Shown here in pieces: positions 45,603-55,755 of a stretch of 64,000 bases of DNA. A model generated the notes under the pieces. That model was not told the origin of the DNA. It searched no databases and saw only the letters and a list, made by a program, of their open reading frames with translations. The stretch spans positions 1,426,001-1,490,000 of the forward strand of contig NZ_AP027362.1 of NCBI RefSeq assembly GCF_030295935.1. Reading direction: 5' to 3'. The position numbers and the translations under genes are program-made. The stretch comes from Thalassotalea piscium. GTDB lineage: Bacteria > Pseudomonadota > Gammaproteobacteria > Enterobacterales > Alteromonadaceae. The stretch's first letter is position 1; the number at the start of each line of letters is the position of its first letter.

Positions 45603-46676
45603 ATGACAAAACAAAATATGACAGAAGTTATGTTATCTCAAACAATTGAATCTAATCGTCAAATACTGTTAGCTTCGCGCCCATTTGGCGCCCCTGACCC
45701 AGACAATTTTAAATTAGCAGTAACCGATAAACCAACCGCTAAACAAGGCGAAGTATTATTGCGCACGGTTTATTTGTCACTTGACCCGTATATGCGCGGT
45801 AGAATGAATGATGCCAAGTCTTATGCTGAACCTGTGGGCCTTGGTGAAGTTATGGTAGGTGGCGCAGTTTGTCGAGTTGAATCATCACTTAATGATGACT
45901 ATAAAACTGGTGATTGGGTCGTGGCTTTTAGTGGATGGCAAGATTACTGTATTTCAGATGGTAAAGACCTGCTTAAACTTTCAGATAATTTACCTTATCC
46001 GTCGAAAGCGCTCGGTATTTTAGGAATGCCAGGTTTAACCGCTTATATGGGCTTACTTGATATTGGTCAGCCTAAAACTGGTGAAACCGTTGTCGTTGCA
46101 GCAGCAACGGGTGCTGTAGGAAGTTTAGTGGGGCAAATAGCTAAAATAAAAGGGTGTAACGTTATTGGTATTGCTGGCGGCGCTGAAAAGTGCGAGTACG
46201 CCGTTAATACGTTAGGATTTGATCATTGTTTAGATCATTATGCGGATGATTTTGCAGAACAGTTGTCCGCAGTAGCAACAGCAGGGATTGATGTCTACTT
46301 TGAAAATGTTGGTGGTAAAGTGTTTGATGCTATATTGCCGTTATTAAATAGCTGTGCACGTATCCCTTTATGCGGCTTAATTTCTCAGTACAACGCCACT
46401 GAGTTACCTGAAGGGCCTGACAGAATGGCAATGCTAATGGGGTCACTATTAGTTAAACGAATTAAAATGCAGGGCTTTATTGTTTTTGATGACTATGGTC
46501 ATCGTTATGCTGAATTTAGCCAACAGATGTCAAAATGGCTAATGGCTGGTGAAATTAAAGACAAAGAGCACCTAGTAACAGGGCTTGAAAATGCTGTAGA
46601 TGCATTTATTGGACTATTAGCAGGTAAGAACTTTGGTAAGGTGATAGTTCGAGTGGGGCCAGACGAACTTTCATAA
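45603..46676 (+). CDS. Zinc-independent MDR oxidoreductase (CurA/YncB-like)
   Basis: About 357 residues of the leukotriene B4 dehydrogenase-like MDR family. It shows TVYLSLDPYMRGRMND, the Rossmann motif AAATGAVGSLVGQIAK, and a C-terminal GKNFGKVIVRVG. It is an NADPH-dependent reductase of alpha,beta-unsaturated carbonyls. ATG 45603 is preferred because AGGA lies six bases before it; ATG 45597 is too close. It completes the detoxification set. Confidence 0.9.
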   Translation: MTKQNMTEVMLSQTIESNRQILLASRPFGAPDPDNFKLAVTDKPTAKQGEVLLRTVYLSLDPYMRGRMNDAKSYAEPVGLGEVMVGGAVCRVESSLNDDYKTGDWVVAFSGWQDYCISDGKDLLKLSDNLPYPSKALGILGMPGLTAYMGLLDIGQPKTGETVVVAAATGAVGSLVGQIAKIKGCNVIGIAGGAEKCEYAVNTLGFDHCLDHYADDFAEQLSAVATAGIDVYFENVGGKVFDAILPLLNSCARIPLCGLISQYNATELPEGPDRMAMLMGSLLVKRIKMQGFIVFDDYGHRYAEFSQQMSKWLMAGEIKDKEHLVTGLENAVDAFIGLLAGKNFGKVIVRVGPDELS

Positions 46677-46679
46677 CGT

Positions 46680-46726
46680 TATACTACTGTGTATAAAGTA
46701 GAATACCTAATTAATGAAACGGGTAT
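46680..46726. repeat. Remnant of a family A miniature element
   Basis: The right part (TGTGTATAAAGTAG, then TTAATGAAACGGGTAT) matches the right end of the family A copies. The left end is reduced to TATAC. It lies immediately after the stop of the MDR gene. Confidence 0.55.
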
Positions 46727-46764
46727 AACCCTTTTAGTTTTTACTAAGTGCCTGCTCGCACTAA

Positions 46765-47658
46765 TTAACAAGCGACTAATACCAGCGCCATAATTAATGG
46801 GGTAATATTAGCTGCAATGACATTCATCACCAGATAAGTGGGCTGCTTTCCAATGTCTTTACCATAGGTTAACAGCCCCTTAAATACGATAAATGTAAGC
46901 GACGCAGGGATAAGTGACGCTAAAATTAGTAGGGGCAACTGGTGATAAAAATATAAAGCAATAATACTTATTACAGTAAGAATAGAAAAAAATAAATAGG
47001 TGTAATTAGCAAAATTTACCCCGTATTTAATTAAAATATGATTTCTACCTGCTGTTTTGTCAGCTTCAATGTCAGGGTACTGATTCAATAACAATAAGTT
47101 GCTTACTAATAAGAAAGGTACATAGGCCAGTTGTGAAGCCATTAAGTTAAGCGTACCGGTGACAACAAAGTAACTCCCCAACACAATTAGCAAACCAAAC
47201 CCTAAGCCTGGTGCAATTAAACAAGCAAAAGGCAGTTTGTTTAACCATTTGGTGTATAACCAAATTATGGCCAACCCCACAATACCAAAACCTAAAATAA
47301 CAGGCCCAATTGTAGTTAAAAAATAACAACCGATAAGGAAAACAACGAGAGAGCTACCAACTGATATTTTAAAGACCGTAGGGGCTAGCTCAGGCTGTTT
47401 TTCAAGTAAACCACTACCACCACTAAAAGGGGTTTTACTTGTGTTTAAATCTAAGCCACTTTGAAAGTCTTGGTATTCATTTAACGTATTAACTGAAATC
47501 GCCGCGAATAGAGCTCCAATAATGGCAAGGGTAAAATGTAAATAATTTAGGGGTACTTGTTGATAGAAAGCGATACTTGTACCAAAAAATACGCAAATAG
47601 GCGCTAAAAGTAAAAACTTTGGACGAATTGCAGGAAAAGATAAAAGAAGGTTTTTCAT
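46765..47658 (-). CDS. UbiA-family prenyltransferase (MenA-like)
   Basis: A 297-residue inner-membrane protein with eight to nine helices and both prenyl-diphosphate Asp motifs: NTLNEYQDFQSGLD near 58-71 and NQYPDIEADKTAGRN near 190-204. UbiA enzymes attach isoprenoid chains to aromatic or other acceptors; the DFQSGLD form recalls 1,4-dihydroxy-2-naphthoate prenyltransferases (MenA), but no men genes are adjacent. Single gene; acceptor unproven. Confidence 0.88.
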   Translation of the reverse strand: MKNLLLSFPAIRPKFLLLAPICVFFGTSIAFYQQVPLNYLHFTLAIIGALFAAISVNTLNEYQDFQSGLDLNTSKTPFSGGSGLLEKQPELAPTVFKISVGSSLVVFLIGCYFLTTIGPVILGFGIVGLAIIWLYTKWLNKLPFACLIAPGLGFGLLIVLGSYFVVTGTLNLMASQLAYVPFLLVSNLLLLNQYPDIEADKTAGRNHILIKYGVNFANYTYLFFSILTVISIIALYFYHQLPLLILASLIPASLTFIVFKGLLTYGKDIGKQPTYLVMNVIAANITPLIMALVLVAC

Positions 47659-47774
47659 GTATTTAGTATAAGCCTATTGCAATACATAAGTTCGGAGTTG
47701 CATTAAATTTTTCGGTAACTTCAAGTTTATGTTTATGATTGTTATGGGAGTTTAATACAATTTTGAAGGCAATG

Positions 47775-48488
47775 TTAAGGCGAAGTGTGTTTTTTGACAG
47801 CAGATTTTAGTTTATTTACAAGCTCAGGATCACTATCTTTATTAATTGCTAAATAGAGCTCTTTGGTCCATTCAGGCAACTTTAAGGCATGCTCAATTAT
47901 TGTAGGAGGTAAGTTTCTAGAGAGCAGCCTCTCTTTCATATGGTATAAATCTAGAAAAACAAAATCTACTTTTCCACTTAAAAATAAATTTAATTGGGTC
48001 TCTCTTGAGCTAACAACTAATAAGTTTTTATCTTCAGAAAAACCTTGAGAAATCAGATATTCATATGGGTAACTGTCTAAAGCAACCGCTGTTAGGTAGT
48101 GTTTAGCTTCATCTAAGGAATTAAGTTTTATATTACGTTTTTTCAAAGATACAAAACCATTTTCAATTTTGGTAACAACCTCTAACCAATGGAAGTATTG
48201 CTCCCTTTCTGGCGAACGTTGCATGGAAAACACTAGGGTGTTCTTAGTTTTTTTAGCACTATTAAAAGCTCTAGCCCATGGCACAATATAAAATTCGGGT
48301 TGTAAATTAGCATTTTGTAATATTTTTTTAACTTTTTGTGTTGCTATACCGTCAAGACGATTGTCTTGATAAGTTTGGAAAGGAGGGAAGTTTTCAGTAA
48401 AAACATCAACTTTTTGAGCATAGCTATACATTGGAATGGTACTTAGCGAAAGTAATCCATATACAATCAAAAAAGTTAACTTTGTCAT
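47775..48488 (-). CDS. Periplasmic solute-binding protein-like (family 3 type)
   Basis: 237 residues. A signal peptide (LTFLIVYGLLSLSTIPMYSY) is followed by a type II binding fold (VDVFTENFPPFQTYQDNRLD, IVPWARAFNSAKKTKNTLVF). This resembles stand-alone SBP_bac_3 proteins common in Alteromonadales and Vibrio; some are sensory rather than transport proteins. No permease or ATPase genes are adjacent, so the ligand and partner are unknown. Confidence 0.82.
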   Translation of the reverse strand: MTKLTFLIVYGLLSLSTIPMYSYAQKVDVFTENFPPFQTYQDNRLDGIATQKVKKILQNANLQPEFYIVPWARAFNSAKKTKNTLVFSMQRSPEREQYFHWLEVVTKIENGFVSLKKRNIKLNSLDEAKHYLTAVALDSYPYEYLISQGFSEDKNLLVVSSRETQLNLFLSGKVDFVFLDLYHMKERLLSRNLPPTIIEHALKLPEWTKELYLAINKDSDPELVNKLKSAVKKHTSP

Positions 48489-48819
48489 TTATTTCTCAAC
48501 ACAATAATGCATTTAATTCTCGTGCCAGTTTAAAGTTGCTTTGTACATTTGTACAGTTTTATCATACTTTGTACTGTTTGTTTATTGTAGGGGCAAATTT
48601 ACTGCAATTATCTAATACCAATCTCACTAACTATGTGATCATTTCTACTGGCTAAAGCAGTCAACTACTGCGTATAAAATAGATCACTTCATTAATGAAA
48701 CAGGTATAAAGCTCCCCCTAGCTTTTGTTGGTTACCTTAAGTTATAGCACAGTTACTAGGAGCGGTTAAACTTTCGAGCTTGAATTTTGTTCAATCTAAC
48801 CACTTTAACGGTTGTGCTA
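48489..48819. other. Intergenic region carrying a family A element
   Basis: 331 bases between the starting end of the binding-protein gene and the stop end of the MFS gene. It holds the medium-length family A element (48615-48707). A possible hairpin of GAGCGGTTAAAC and GTTTAATC type near 48760-48810 is too weak to call. No gene seen. Confidence 0.5.
48615..48707. repeat. Family A miniature element, internally deleted copy
   Basis: 93 bases with both family A ends intact (ATACCAATCTCACTAACT; and TTAATGAAACAGGTAT). The interior present in the 211-base copy at 8701 is lost at the motif ACTACTGCGT. Confidence 0.8.
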
Positions 48820-50085
48820 TTACAAAACTACTCTATCACACTTAGGTACGCGTTCTTTTCTGTAGTAATACCACGACACAGCAAACAACAAAATAATAAA
48901 AGGTATACTAGAGAATACCACTGCATGCCATCCAGCTTTGAATAATACCCAGCCAGCGAATAATGATGCTGTTGCTTGAAAACCAAAAATAATAAAATCA
49001 TTTATTGCTTGCACTTTATGACGCTCATTAGGCTGATAACTTTGGGGTAATAAAGAAGTACCAGTTAAATAAAGAAAATTCCAACCCACACCTAGTAGTA
49101 ATAGTGCCCACCAATAATGCATAACCTGTTCACCAGAAAAAGCAATAATTGCAACTATAGTATAAATAATAGTACCTAACATTAGTAAGTTTGTTAAACC
49201 GATTTTTTTTACTAAAAAGCCGGTAAATAACGAAGGTATAAACATAGCAGCAATATGACTTTGAATTACCCATTTAGTGTCATTAATACTATGCCCTTGC
49301 ATATGATGCATACTAATTGGCGTCGCCGTCATTAAATAACTCATTAAAGCAAAGCCTATGGCAGCTGCGGCAATTGAAACTAAAAAAACAGGCTGTTTTA
49401 TTATTACCCATAATGGACGTGTAGCACTTTCGTTAGGTTGATGAATAATAGTGGGATTGTTAAATGCCAGCATCACCAACATCGCAATAATAACCAGTAC
49501 GGCTAAAAATAAAAAAGAGCCTGAATACCCTAAGGGCGAGTCAATCCAATCTTTTGCCATTACAGCAACTTCAGGACCAATAAACGCGGCAAAAATACCA
49601 CTTAACATTAAAATGGATAACACGGTAGGTATGCTTTTTTCGTCCTTTGTGCTTTCTATCGCAGCAAACCGTAATTGCTGAACAAAGGCAGTACTGAAGC
49701 CAAACATAACACTGGCAATAATGAAATATTCAAATCTTGCAATATATACTGCATAACTGGCAATTAAGCATGCGGTAACTGTTATAGAAAAACCAAATAG
49801 CGCAGCAAACTTTCTCCCTTTCTTGTTGGCAAGTAGAGCAGCAGGTATAGCGCCTGCGGCTACACCTAAAATCATAATAGTAATTGGCAATGTTGATAGT
49901 GTTTTATCTGTTACCATCTGAGCGGATAAAATCCCACCAATAAAAACAATAACAGGTGAGCAAGACATCACTAATGGTTGCGCTAAAAATAAAACCCAAA
50001 TATTACGAGGTAAGGTAAATAGGCGAGATAAAATAATGGTGGTGATGATCAACACTAGTAATGTGATCAGAATATTTGACAGCAT
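48820..50085 (-). CDS. Major facilitator superfamily transporter
   Basis: A 421-residue protein with twelve predicted membrane helices. The MFS loop 2-3 signature appears as ALLANKKGRKFAALFGF. A C-terminal half repeat includes AAMFIPSLFTGFLVKKIGL. Substrate unknown; YbfB/drug-efflux-like MFS are possible relatives. It is transcribed away from recR across a 220-base gap. Confidence 0.88.
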   Translation of the reverse strand: MLSNILITLLVLIITTIILSRLFTLPRNIWVLFLAQPLVMSCSPVIVFIGGILSAQMVTDKTLSTLPITIMILGVAAGAIPAALLANKKGRKFAALFGFSITVTACLIASYAVYIARFEYFIIASVMFGFSTAFVQQLRFAAIESTKDEKSIPTVLSILMLSGIFAAFIGPEVAVMAKDWIDSPLGYSGSFLFLAVLVIIAMLVMLAFNNPTIIHQPNESATRPLWVIIKQPVFLVSIAAAAIGFALMSYLMTATPISMHHMQGHSINDTKWVIQSHIAAMFIPSLFTGFLVKKIGLTNLLMLGTIIYTIVAIIAFSGEQVMHYWWALLLLGVGWNFLYLTGTSLLPQSYQPNERHKVQAINDFIIFGFQATASLFAGWVLFKAGWHAVVFSSIPFIILLFAVSWYYYRKERVPKCDRVVL

Positions 50086-50305
50086 TGCGAGAGAGTTACT
50101 TTATAAGGTGAATTACTTGAAATGCTACCATAAAAAACTATTCACTGGTGAAGTTATAGCGCATTTCAATAGTACTGAGTTGAACTACCTATATTTTTAA
50201 TTATGATTAGCATTAATAGCGCAAGCTTACAAAGTTGTTGAAACAGGTATTAGGGTTAACAATACGATGTTAAACTAAAGAAAATTTATTTTGTTATTGT
50301 TGATT

Positions 50306-50911
50306 ATGAAATTTAGTCCTTTAGTACAAGAATTGATTGATACGTTAAAGTGCTTGCCTGGTGTTGGTGCGAAATCCGCTCAGCGTATGGCTTTTCATTT
50401 GCTCGAACGCAATAGAGCAGGTGGTGAAAAATTAGCTAATGCCTTAGGAAAGGCGATGATCCATATTGGTCATTGTCAGCAATGTCGTAATTTTACCGAA
50501 GACGAACTTTGCCAAATATGTCAAAGCCCTAAGCGTAAAATTAGCGAAACTATGTGTATAGTTGAAAACCCTGCTGATGTAATAGCGATAGAGCAAACAG
50601 GTGAATTTCAAGGACGTTATTTTATTCTAATGGGACATTTGTCACCATTAGATGGTATTGGTCCTGACGATTTAGGCTTAGATGTGTTGTCAAAGCAATT
50701 AGAAACAGGTCAGTTCAGAGAAGTTATATTAGCCACAAACCCAACGGTTGAAGGTGAAGCTACGGCTCATTACATTGCTGAGCTTGCAAGTAAATATCAA
50801 TTAACAATATCACGTATTGCGCATGGTGTACCTGTAGGAGGTGAACTAGAGTACGTTGATGGTAATACTTTATCTCATGCTTTTTCTGGGCGAAAAAGTT
50901 ATCAGTATTAG
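50306..50911 (+). CDS. recR: Recombination mediator RecR
   Basis: 201 residues, the length of E. coli RecR. The N-terminal HhH region is [20 protein letters not shown], followed by a C4 zinc finger ([16 protein letters not shown]) and a Toprim domain with [15 protein letters not shown]-type residues and [16 protein letters not shown]. It loads RecA on gapped DNA with RecF and RecO. ATG 50306 matches the family N-terminus; a start 15 bases upstream is possible. The preceding ybaB, normally adjacent, is 15.8 kb away. Confidence 0.95.
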   Translation: MKFSPLVQELIDTLKCLPGVGAKSAQRMAFHLLERNRAGGEKLANALGKAMIHIGHCQQCRNFTEDELCQICQSPKRKISETMCIVENPADVIAIEQTGEFQGRYFILMGHLSPLDGIGPDDLGLDVLSKQLETGQFREVILATNPTVEGEATAHYIAELASKYQLTISRIAHGVPVGGELEYVDGNTLSHAFSGRKSYQY

Positions 50912-50953
50912 TGACTGTTTTAAATTTTGAATAATTTATTTTTATTTTTTTCT

Positions 50954-50981
50954 CTTGAAAAAAATCTCTCTACCCCCACAT
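50954..50981 (+). promoter_or_regulatory. Sigma-32 (RpoH) heat-shock promoter of htpG
   Basis: CTTGAAA (50954-50960), a 13-base spacer and CCCCACAT (50974-50981) match the RpoH consensus CTTGAAA / CCCCATNT at all but one position. It sits about 95 bases before the htpG start. Confidence 0.8.
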
Positions 50982-51077
50982 GTTAACTATCAATAGCGCT
51001 ACAGCTTATCCTTTATAGTGATTAGGCTGTTCGTTTTAATCTCGTTTTGTTCAATCGTTAATTAGGAGATGTTTCAG

Positions 51078-53039
51078 ATGGCTGAGACAGGTCAAACCCA
51101 AAATCATTCCTTTAGCACAGATGCGGCTAAAGTACTTAAACTAATGATCCATTCACTTTATTCAAATAAAGAAATTTTCTTACGTGAATTAGTATCAAAT
51201 GCTGCCGACGCTTCAGATAAATTGCGTTTCAAAGCACTTTCAGATGACAGCTTGTTCGAAGGTGATGGTAATTTACGTGTAAGAGTAAGTGCTGATAAAG
51301 AAAACAATACCTTAACGATTTCAGATAACGGCATTGGTATGACGCATGATCAAGTTATCGAGCATTTAGGTACTATTGCGAAATCAGGTACCGCTGAATT
51401 CTTTTCGCAACTTTCAGGTGACCAAGCTGCTGACTCGCAGTTAATCGGGCAATTTGGTGTTGGTTTTTATTCTGCATTCATTGTAGCAGATAAAGTAACT
51501 GTTCGCTCACGTGCAGCTGGGGTTCTAGCTTCAGAAGGTGTTGAATGGGTTAGTGCTGGCGAAGGAGAATTCACTACTAGCACTATCGAAAAATCAAATC
51601 GCGGAACAGATATCATTCTTCATTTAAAAGAAGAGGAAACTGAGTTTGCTGATGATTGGCGCTTAAAATCAATTGTAACTAAGTACTCTGATCATATTTC
51701 AGTATCGGTTGAAATGTTAACCCCTGAAGTACCTGCCGTTGAAGCAGTTGAAGAGCAAAAAGACGCAGATGGCAATATTACTCAGCCTGCAGTAGAAGCA
51801 AAAGAAGCAGTACCTGCAAAGTGGGAGCCTGTGAATAAAGCTACTGCGTTATGGACACGTGAAAAAGCAGATGTTTCAGACGATGAATATAAAGAGTTTT
51901 ATAAGCATGTTTCGCATGACTTTGCCGACCCGCTGTTATGGGAGCACAATAAAGTAGAAGGTAAAACTGAATATACATCGCTACTTTATATTCCAACAAA
52001 AGCACCATTTGATATGTACAACCGTGAAAAACAACACGGCTTAAAACTTTATGTTCAACGCGTATTTATAATGGATGATGCGGAGCAATTCATGCCCACG
52101 TACTTGCGCTTTGTTAAAGGATTGCTCGACTCAAACGATTTGCCACTAAACGTTTCTCGTGAGATTTTACAAGATAACAAAGTCACACAAGCAATTCGTA
52201 AGGGTTGTACAAAACGTGTTTTAAAAATGCTTGAACGTTTAGGTAAGAAAGATGCAGAGCAATACCAAGTATTTTGGAACGAATTTGGTCAAGTATTAAA
52301 AGAAGGCCCAGCTGAAGACTTTGGTAACAAAGAACAAATTGGTAAATTACTACGCTTTGCTTCAACTAATGAAGATAGTGCCATTCAAAACGTTTCATTA
52401 GATCAATACGTTGAGCGAATGAAAGAAGGGCAAGAGAAAATTTACTATGTGGTTGCTGATAGTTTTGAAGCTGCTAAAAACAGTCCTCATCTTGAAGTGT
52501 TCCGCAAAAAAGGCATAGAAGTCTTGTTAATGTCTGATCGTATAGATGAGTGGCTTATTAGTCATTTAACTGAGTTTGATGGTAAACAATTACAATCAGT
52601 TACTCGCGGCGGATTAGACTTGGGCCAAATGGATGACGAAGAAACGAAAGAAGCACAAGAAAAACTTGAGCAAGAATTCGATTCAGTTGTTACTCGTATT
52701 AAAGCATCGCTTGAAGGCAAAGTGAAAGAAGTTAAGTTGTCGCAACGCTTAACTGATTCACCTGCATGTATCGTTACTGACGAAAACGATATGAGTAGCC
52801 AAATGATGAAATTAATGCAATCAGTTGGTCAAGAAGTACCAGAGTCATTACCGATTTTTGAAATTAATGCTGAACATGAATTAGTTAAACACATCGCGGA
52901 TGAACAAGACGATGACCAGTTTAACCAATGGACTCAAGTTTTATTTGAACAAGCAATGTTAGCGGAGCGCGGTAGTTTGAAAGATCCCGCTAGCTTCGTT
53001 ACTCGTTTGAATAAATTGATGTTGAGCTTAACGAAATAA
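51078..53039 (+). CDS. htpG: Chaperone protein HtpG (Hsp90)
   Basis: A 653-residue Hsp90 homologue. The N-terminal GHKL ATPase has [35 protein letters not shown] and [17 protein letters not shown]. The middle domain carries the catalytic Arg region ([14 protein letters not shown]), and a C-terminal dimerisation domain follows. An acidic linker near 220-250 ([12 protein letters not shown], then [11 protein letters not shown]) is longer than in E. coli. ATG 51078 is chosen with AGGAG nine bases before it. A sigma-32-like promoter precedes it. Confidence 0.97.
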   Translation: MAETGQTQNHSFSTDAAKVLKLMIHSLYSNKEIFLRELVSNAADASDKLRFKALSDDSLFEGDGNLRVRVSADKENNTLTISDNGIGMTHDQVIEHLGTIAKSGTAEFFSQLSGDQAADSQLIGQFGVGFYSAFIVADKVTVRSRAAGVLASEGVEWVSAGEGEFTTSTIEKSNRGTDIILHLKEEETEFADDWRLKSIVTKYSDHISVSVEMLTPEVPAVEAVEEQKDADGNITQPAVEAKEAVPAKWEPVNKATALWTREKADVSDDEYKEFYKHVSHDFADPLLWEHNKVEGKTEYTSLLYIPTKAPFDMYNREKQHGLKLYVQRVFIMDDAEQFMPTYLRFVKGLLDSNDLPLNVSREILQDNKVTQAIRKGCTKRVLKMLERLGKKDAEQYQVFWNEFGQVLKEGPAEDFGNKEQIGKLLRFASTNEDSAIQNVSLDQYVERMKEGQEKIYYVVADSFEAAKNSPHLEVFRKKGIEVLLMSDRIDEWLISHLTEFDGKQLQSVTRGGLDLGQMDDEETKEAQEKLEQEFDSVVTRIKASLEGKVKEVKLSQRLTDSPACIVTDENDMSSQMMKLMQSVGQEVPESLPIFEINAEHELVKHIADEQDDDQFNQWTQVLFEQAMLAERGSLKDPASFVTRLNKLMLSLTK

Positions 53040-53072
53040 TATTCAAACATCTATTTATATAGACTTTAGTAT

Positions 53073-53100
53073 AAAAAGGGGCTTTTTTGCCCCTTTTTTA
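53073..53100. terminator. Terminator after htpG
   Basis: Arms AAAAAGGGGC and GCCCCTTTTT with a six-T loop, then A. Symmetrical, so effective in both directions. Confidence 0.92.
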
Positions 53101-53218
53101 GTGTTTGACCAGTTTTGCTACTTGTTTGGACCCCTTTGTAAATGTATAGTATTTGCTTTTAAATAATCCAAGCGAACTAGCTAATTTTCACTTAGTAATA
53201 TTAGTAATAATTACTTAG

Positions 53219-53914
<696 letters not shown>

Positions 53915-53968
53915 TTGATAATTACAGTAAGACTATTTATTAAAAGCCTGCAGATGCCTGTCTCTTGA

Positions 53969-55351
53969 TCACATTTTCAGATCAAGAGATTGGGCTAATT
54001 CATAGCCTTCAAGGATGGTTTGCAATTTAAACCATCCTTCCCATAATCGCTCCCACCCGACACGGCCATTACGTTTTGAATCGTGCCAACCCGCTAACTT
54101 CCCAAGGTTAATGTAAGCCCAATAAAGGCTTGGTGCCGTTGTCGGTGGTTTTGATTTTTCTCGTTTTGTCCATAGCAACTTCCACGCTAACGGACTTAAA
54201 ACCGTTTCACAACTATGCTTTTCTGCTTCTTTCTTATTAAGGCCAAGGTAACGAAGTTGATGAAGGCGTGCGGCAATAAACGCTAATATCACAATCACCT
54301 TTTCTAAATTGTCTTTACTTTGCATACGTAAATCTTCTACTTGAGTACCGCCGCTTTTCCACGCTTTGTGGAACTCTTCAATTAACCAGCGTTTTTCATA
54401 GTAGGTCAATACTTTTTCGGCTTCCTCTTTGCACGTCACAGGCTCAGATGTTAACAGGTGCCAACTTAATCCTTGGTCATTGTTTTCTTCCTGACAACCC
54501 ACATAATAGAGAGATACCGAAGCGCCTTTTTTATTCGCTGGCATTTTTACATCAACTTTGGCATAACGTATTTGACAAGAAGCCTCCCGCGCTTTGCGTC
54601 CGCCTTTTTGCCTCACCGAAACAATACGTTGACCTGCTGATTTTAACGACTCACTATATTGATAAAGTTTATTTTCACTTTGTTCAATGCAACGACTCTG
54701 CATTGAGCGCACGACAAAACGTTGCTGCCTCGCTGTTTTATAAGTCAGGTATTCAATAATATCTGACTCTCTATCACACACTGAAATTACCTTATTCATT
54801 GTTGAACCTAGACGGGGAGTCATCGCTTCTGATGCTTGCTCCCACTTATAGCTTTCTTTGTCTTCGTACGCTCGGCTGGCATGGCGATTATTTTGGCCGT
54901 ACAAACTGACGTCTCGTGTCCATCGTTTTTGCTCAATCAGACCAACAACATGCTGCTGCTCAGGGGCAAATAGCAATACGGAATGAGCATGCATGCCACG
55001 CGAACGCTTATTCGAAGTGGTATGCCCCATTTCATCGCGAATCGTTTGATGTTTAAATTCAAGTGATGTGGTGTCTTCTAAAGCAAGTAGGCAATCATAA
55101 TCTTTAACTTTTGCTGCTGTTGCCTTAAAGCCAGCCTCAGCTATAGCTTGAGCATCAATAGCTTTATTACGAGTAAAACGATAGGCCGCTTCAATATCGG
55201 CTGTGGACGTAGATGATTGCACGAGTGATTGCCCTAACTTGTTGGAAAGATTAGAGGCTAACACAACAAGTCGTTTAGCTCTGCGGGTATCGCCCAATTT
55301 TGCATGTAAAAATGTTTCTTCTGCCCATTGCTCTGAACTTGTTGTAAACAT
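53969..55351 (-). CDS. IS4-family transposase (Tn5-like)
   Basis: A 460-residue DDE transposase. Catalytic residues are D93 (LALEDTTSLEF), D193 (VCDRESD) and E325 within the IS4 signature Y318-x2-R321-x3-E325-x6-K332 (YEKRWLIEEFHKAWK). These align with D97, D188 and E326 of Tn5. The N-terminal region (EQWAEETFLHAKLGDTRRAK) is the DNA-binding part that recognises the ends. ATG 55351 is preferred because GAGGTGG lies just upstream; GTG 55369 overlaps it. No frameshift or stop: apparently functional. Confidence 0.93.
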   Translation of the reverse strand: MFTTSSEQWAEETFLHAKLGDTRRAKRLVVLASNLSNKLGQSLVQSSTSTADIEAAYRFTRNKAIDAQAIAEAGFKATAAKVKDYDCLLALEDTTSLEFKHQTIRDEMGHTTSNKRSRGMHAHSVLLFAPEQQHVVGLIEQKRWTRDVSLYGQNNRHASRAYEDKESYKWEQASEAMTPRLGSTMNKVISVCDRESDIIEYLTYKTARQQRFVVRSMQSRCIEQSENKLYQYSESLKSAGQRIVSVRQKGGRKAREASCQIRYAKVDVKMPANKKGASVSLYYVGCQEENNDQGLSWHLLTSEPVTCKEEAEKVLTYYEKRWLIEEFHKAWKSGGTQVEDLRMQSKDNLEKVIVILAFIAARLHQLRYLGLNKKEAEKHSCETVLSPLAWKLLWTKREKSKPPTTAPSLYWAYINLGKLAGWHDSKRNGRVGWERLWEGWFKLQTILEGYELAQSLDLKM

Positions 55352-55407
55352 AGAAATCCACCTCATCACTGAATAAATGGATCAGATCACGTTCGGTACA
55401 ATAAGTT

Positions 55408-55440
55408 CATAAAAAAATCCCTCGATTTTTATCAAGGGAT
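55408..55440 (-). promoter_or_regulatory. Hairpin inside the right IS end, upstream of the transposase
   Basis: Arms AAATCCCT-c-GAT and ATC-a-AGGGATTT around TTTT. In IS10/IS50-type elements a structure at this place blocks translation from outside transcripts or ends them, keeping transposase low after insertion into active genes. That role here is an inference. Confidence 0.6.
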
Positions 55441-55474
55441 TTGTGTAGGAAAGACAGGCAGATGCAGGCTTTTT

Positions 55475-55753
55475 AACCTGAGTTCTGGATAAGCTAAGCA
55501 CGTCAATGTCACGATTTTTGCGCGTATCTGCGTTGCCTGCACGGACGTAGGTACTTGGTTTTTGTCTGGAACTAAAAAACCGTTAATTTGCTACTAATAG
55601 CTCGCTATTAGGTACGCAAACTTGCCTTGATTCACTCAACACTTATAACATTGATATATAACTACATAAGCAATACGATTGCTCTATAATAAGTAATTGA
55701 AAAATATAACTTTACCTGTGTTGATCGTACATCCGTTATCCAGAACTCAGGTT
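55475..55753. repeat. Family B miniature element, longer variant (copy 3)
   Basis: 279 bases with ends AACCTGAGTTCTGGATAA and its exact inverted complement, like the copies at 15803 and 16087 but with C-to-T changes in both ends and about 47 extra internal bases (GCCTGCACGGACGTAGGTAC and following). No target duplication is visible (TTTT / AACT). It starts directly at the T-run of the split adk terminator and ends two bases before the stop of the HTH-2TM gene. Confidence 0.85.
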
Positions 55754-55755
55754 AA

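Larger units (their letters stand above)
53958..55457 (-). mobile_element. Complete IS4-family insertion sequence (Tn5/IS50-like)
   Basis: About 1.5 kb with ends CTGTCTCTTGATCACA (left) and, read inward from the right, CTGTCTTTCCTACACA. The left end is strikingly like the IS50 inside end. It is flanked by an 8-bp direct repeat GCAGATGC (53950-53957 and 55458-55465). It has one transposase gene on the minus strand, intact, so the element may be active. A hairpin just inside the right end (55408-55440) lies upstream of the transposase start. Confidence 0.9.
53942..55474 (+). terminator. adk terminator interrupted by the insertion sequence
   Basis: Left arm AAAAGCCTGC lies at 53942-53951 and right arm GCAGGCTTTT at about 55464-55473, on either side of the IS. 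If the IS and one copy of its 8-bp duplication are removed, the two arms come together around the loop AGAT and a T-run follows: a standard intrinsic terminator for adk. At present the stem cannot form locally. Confidence 0.8.
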
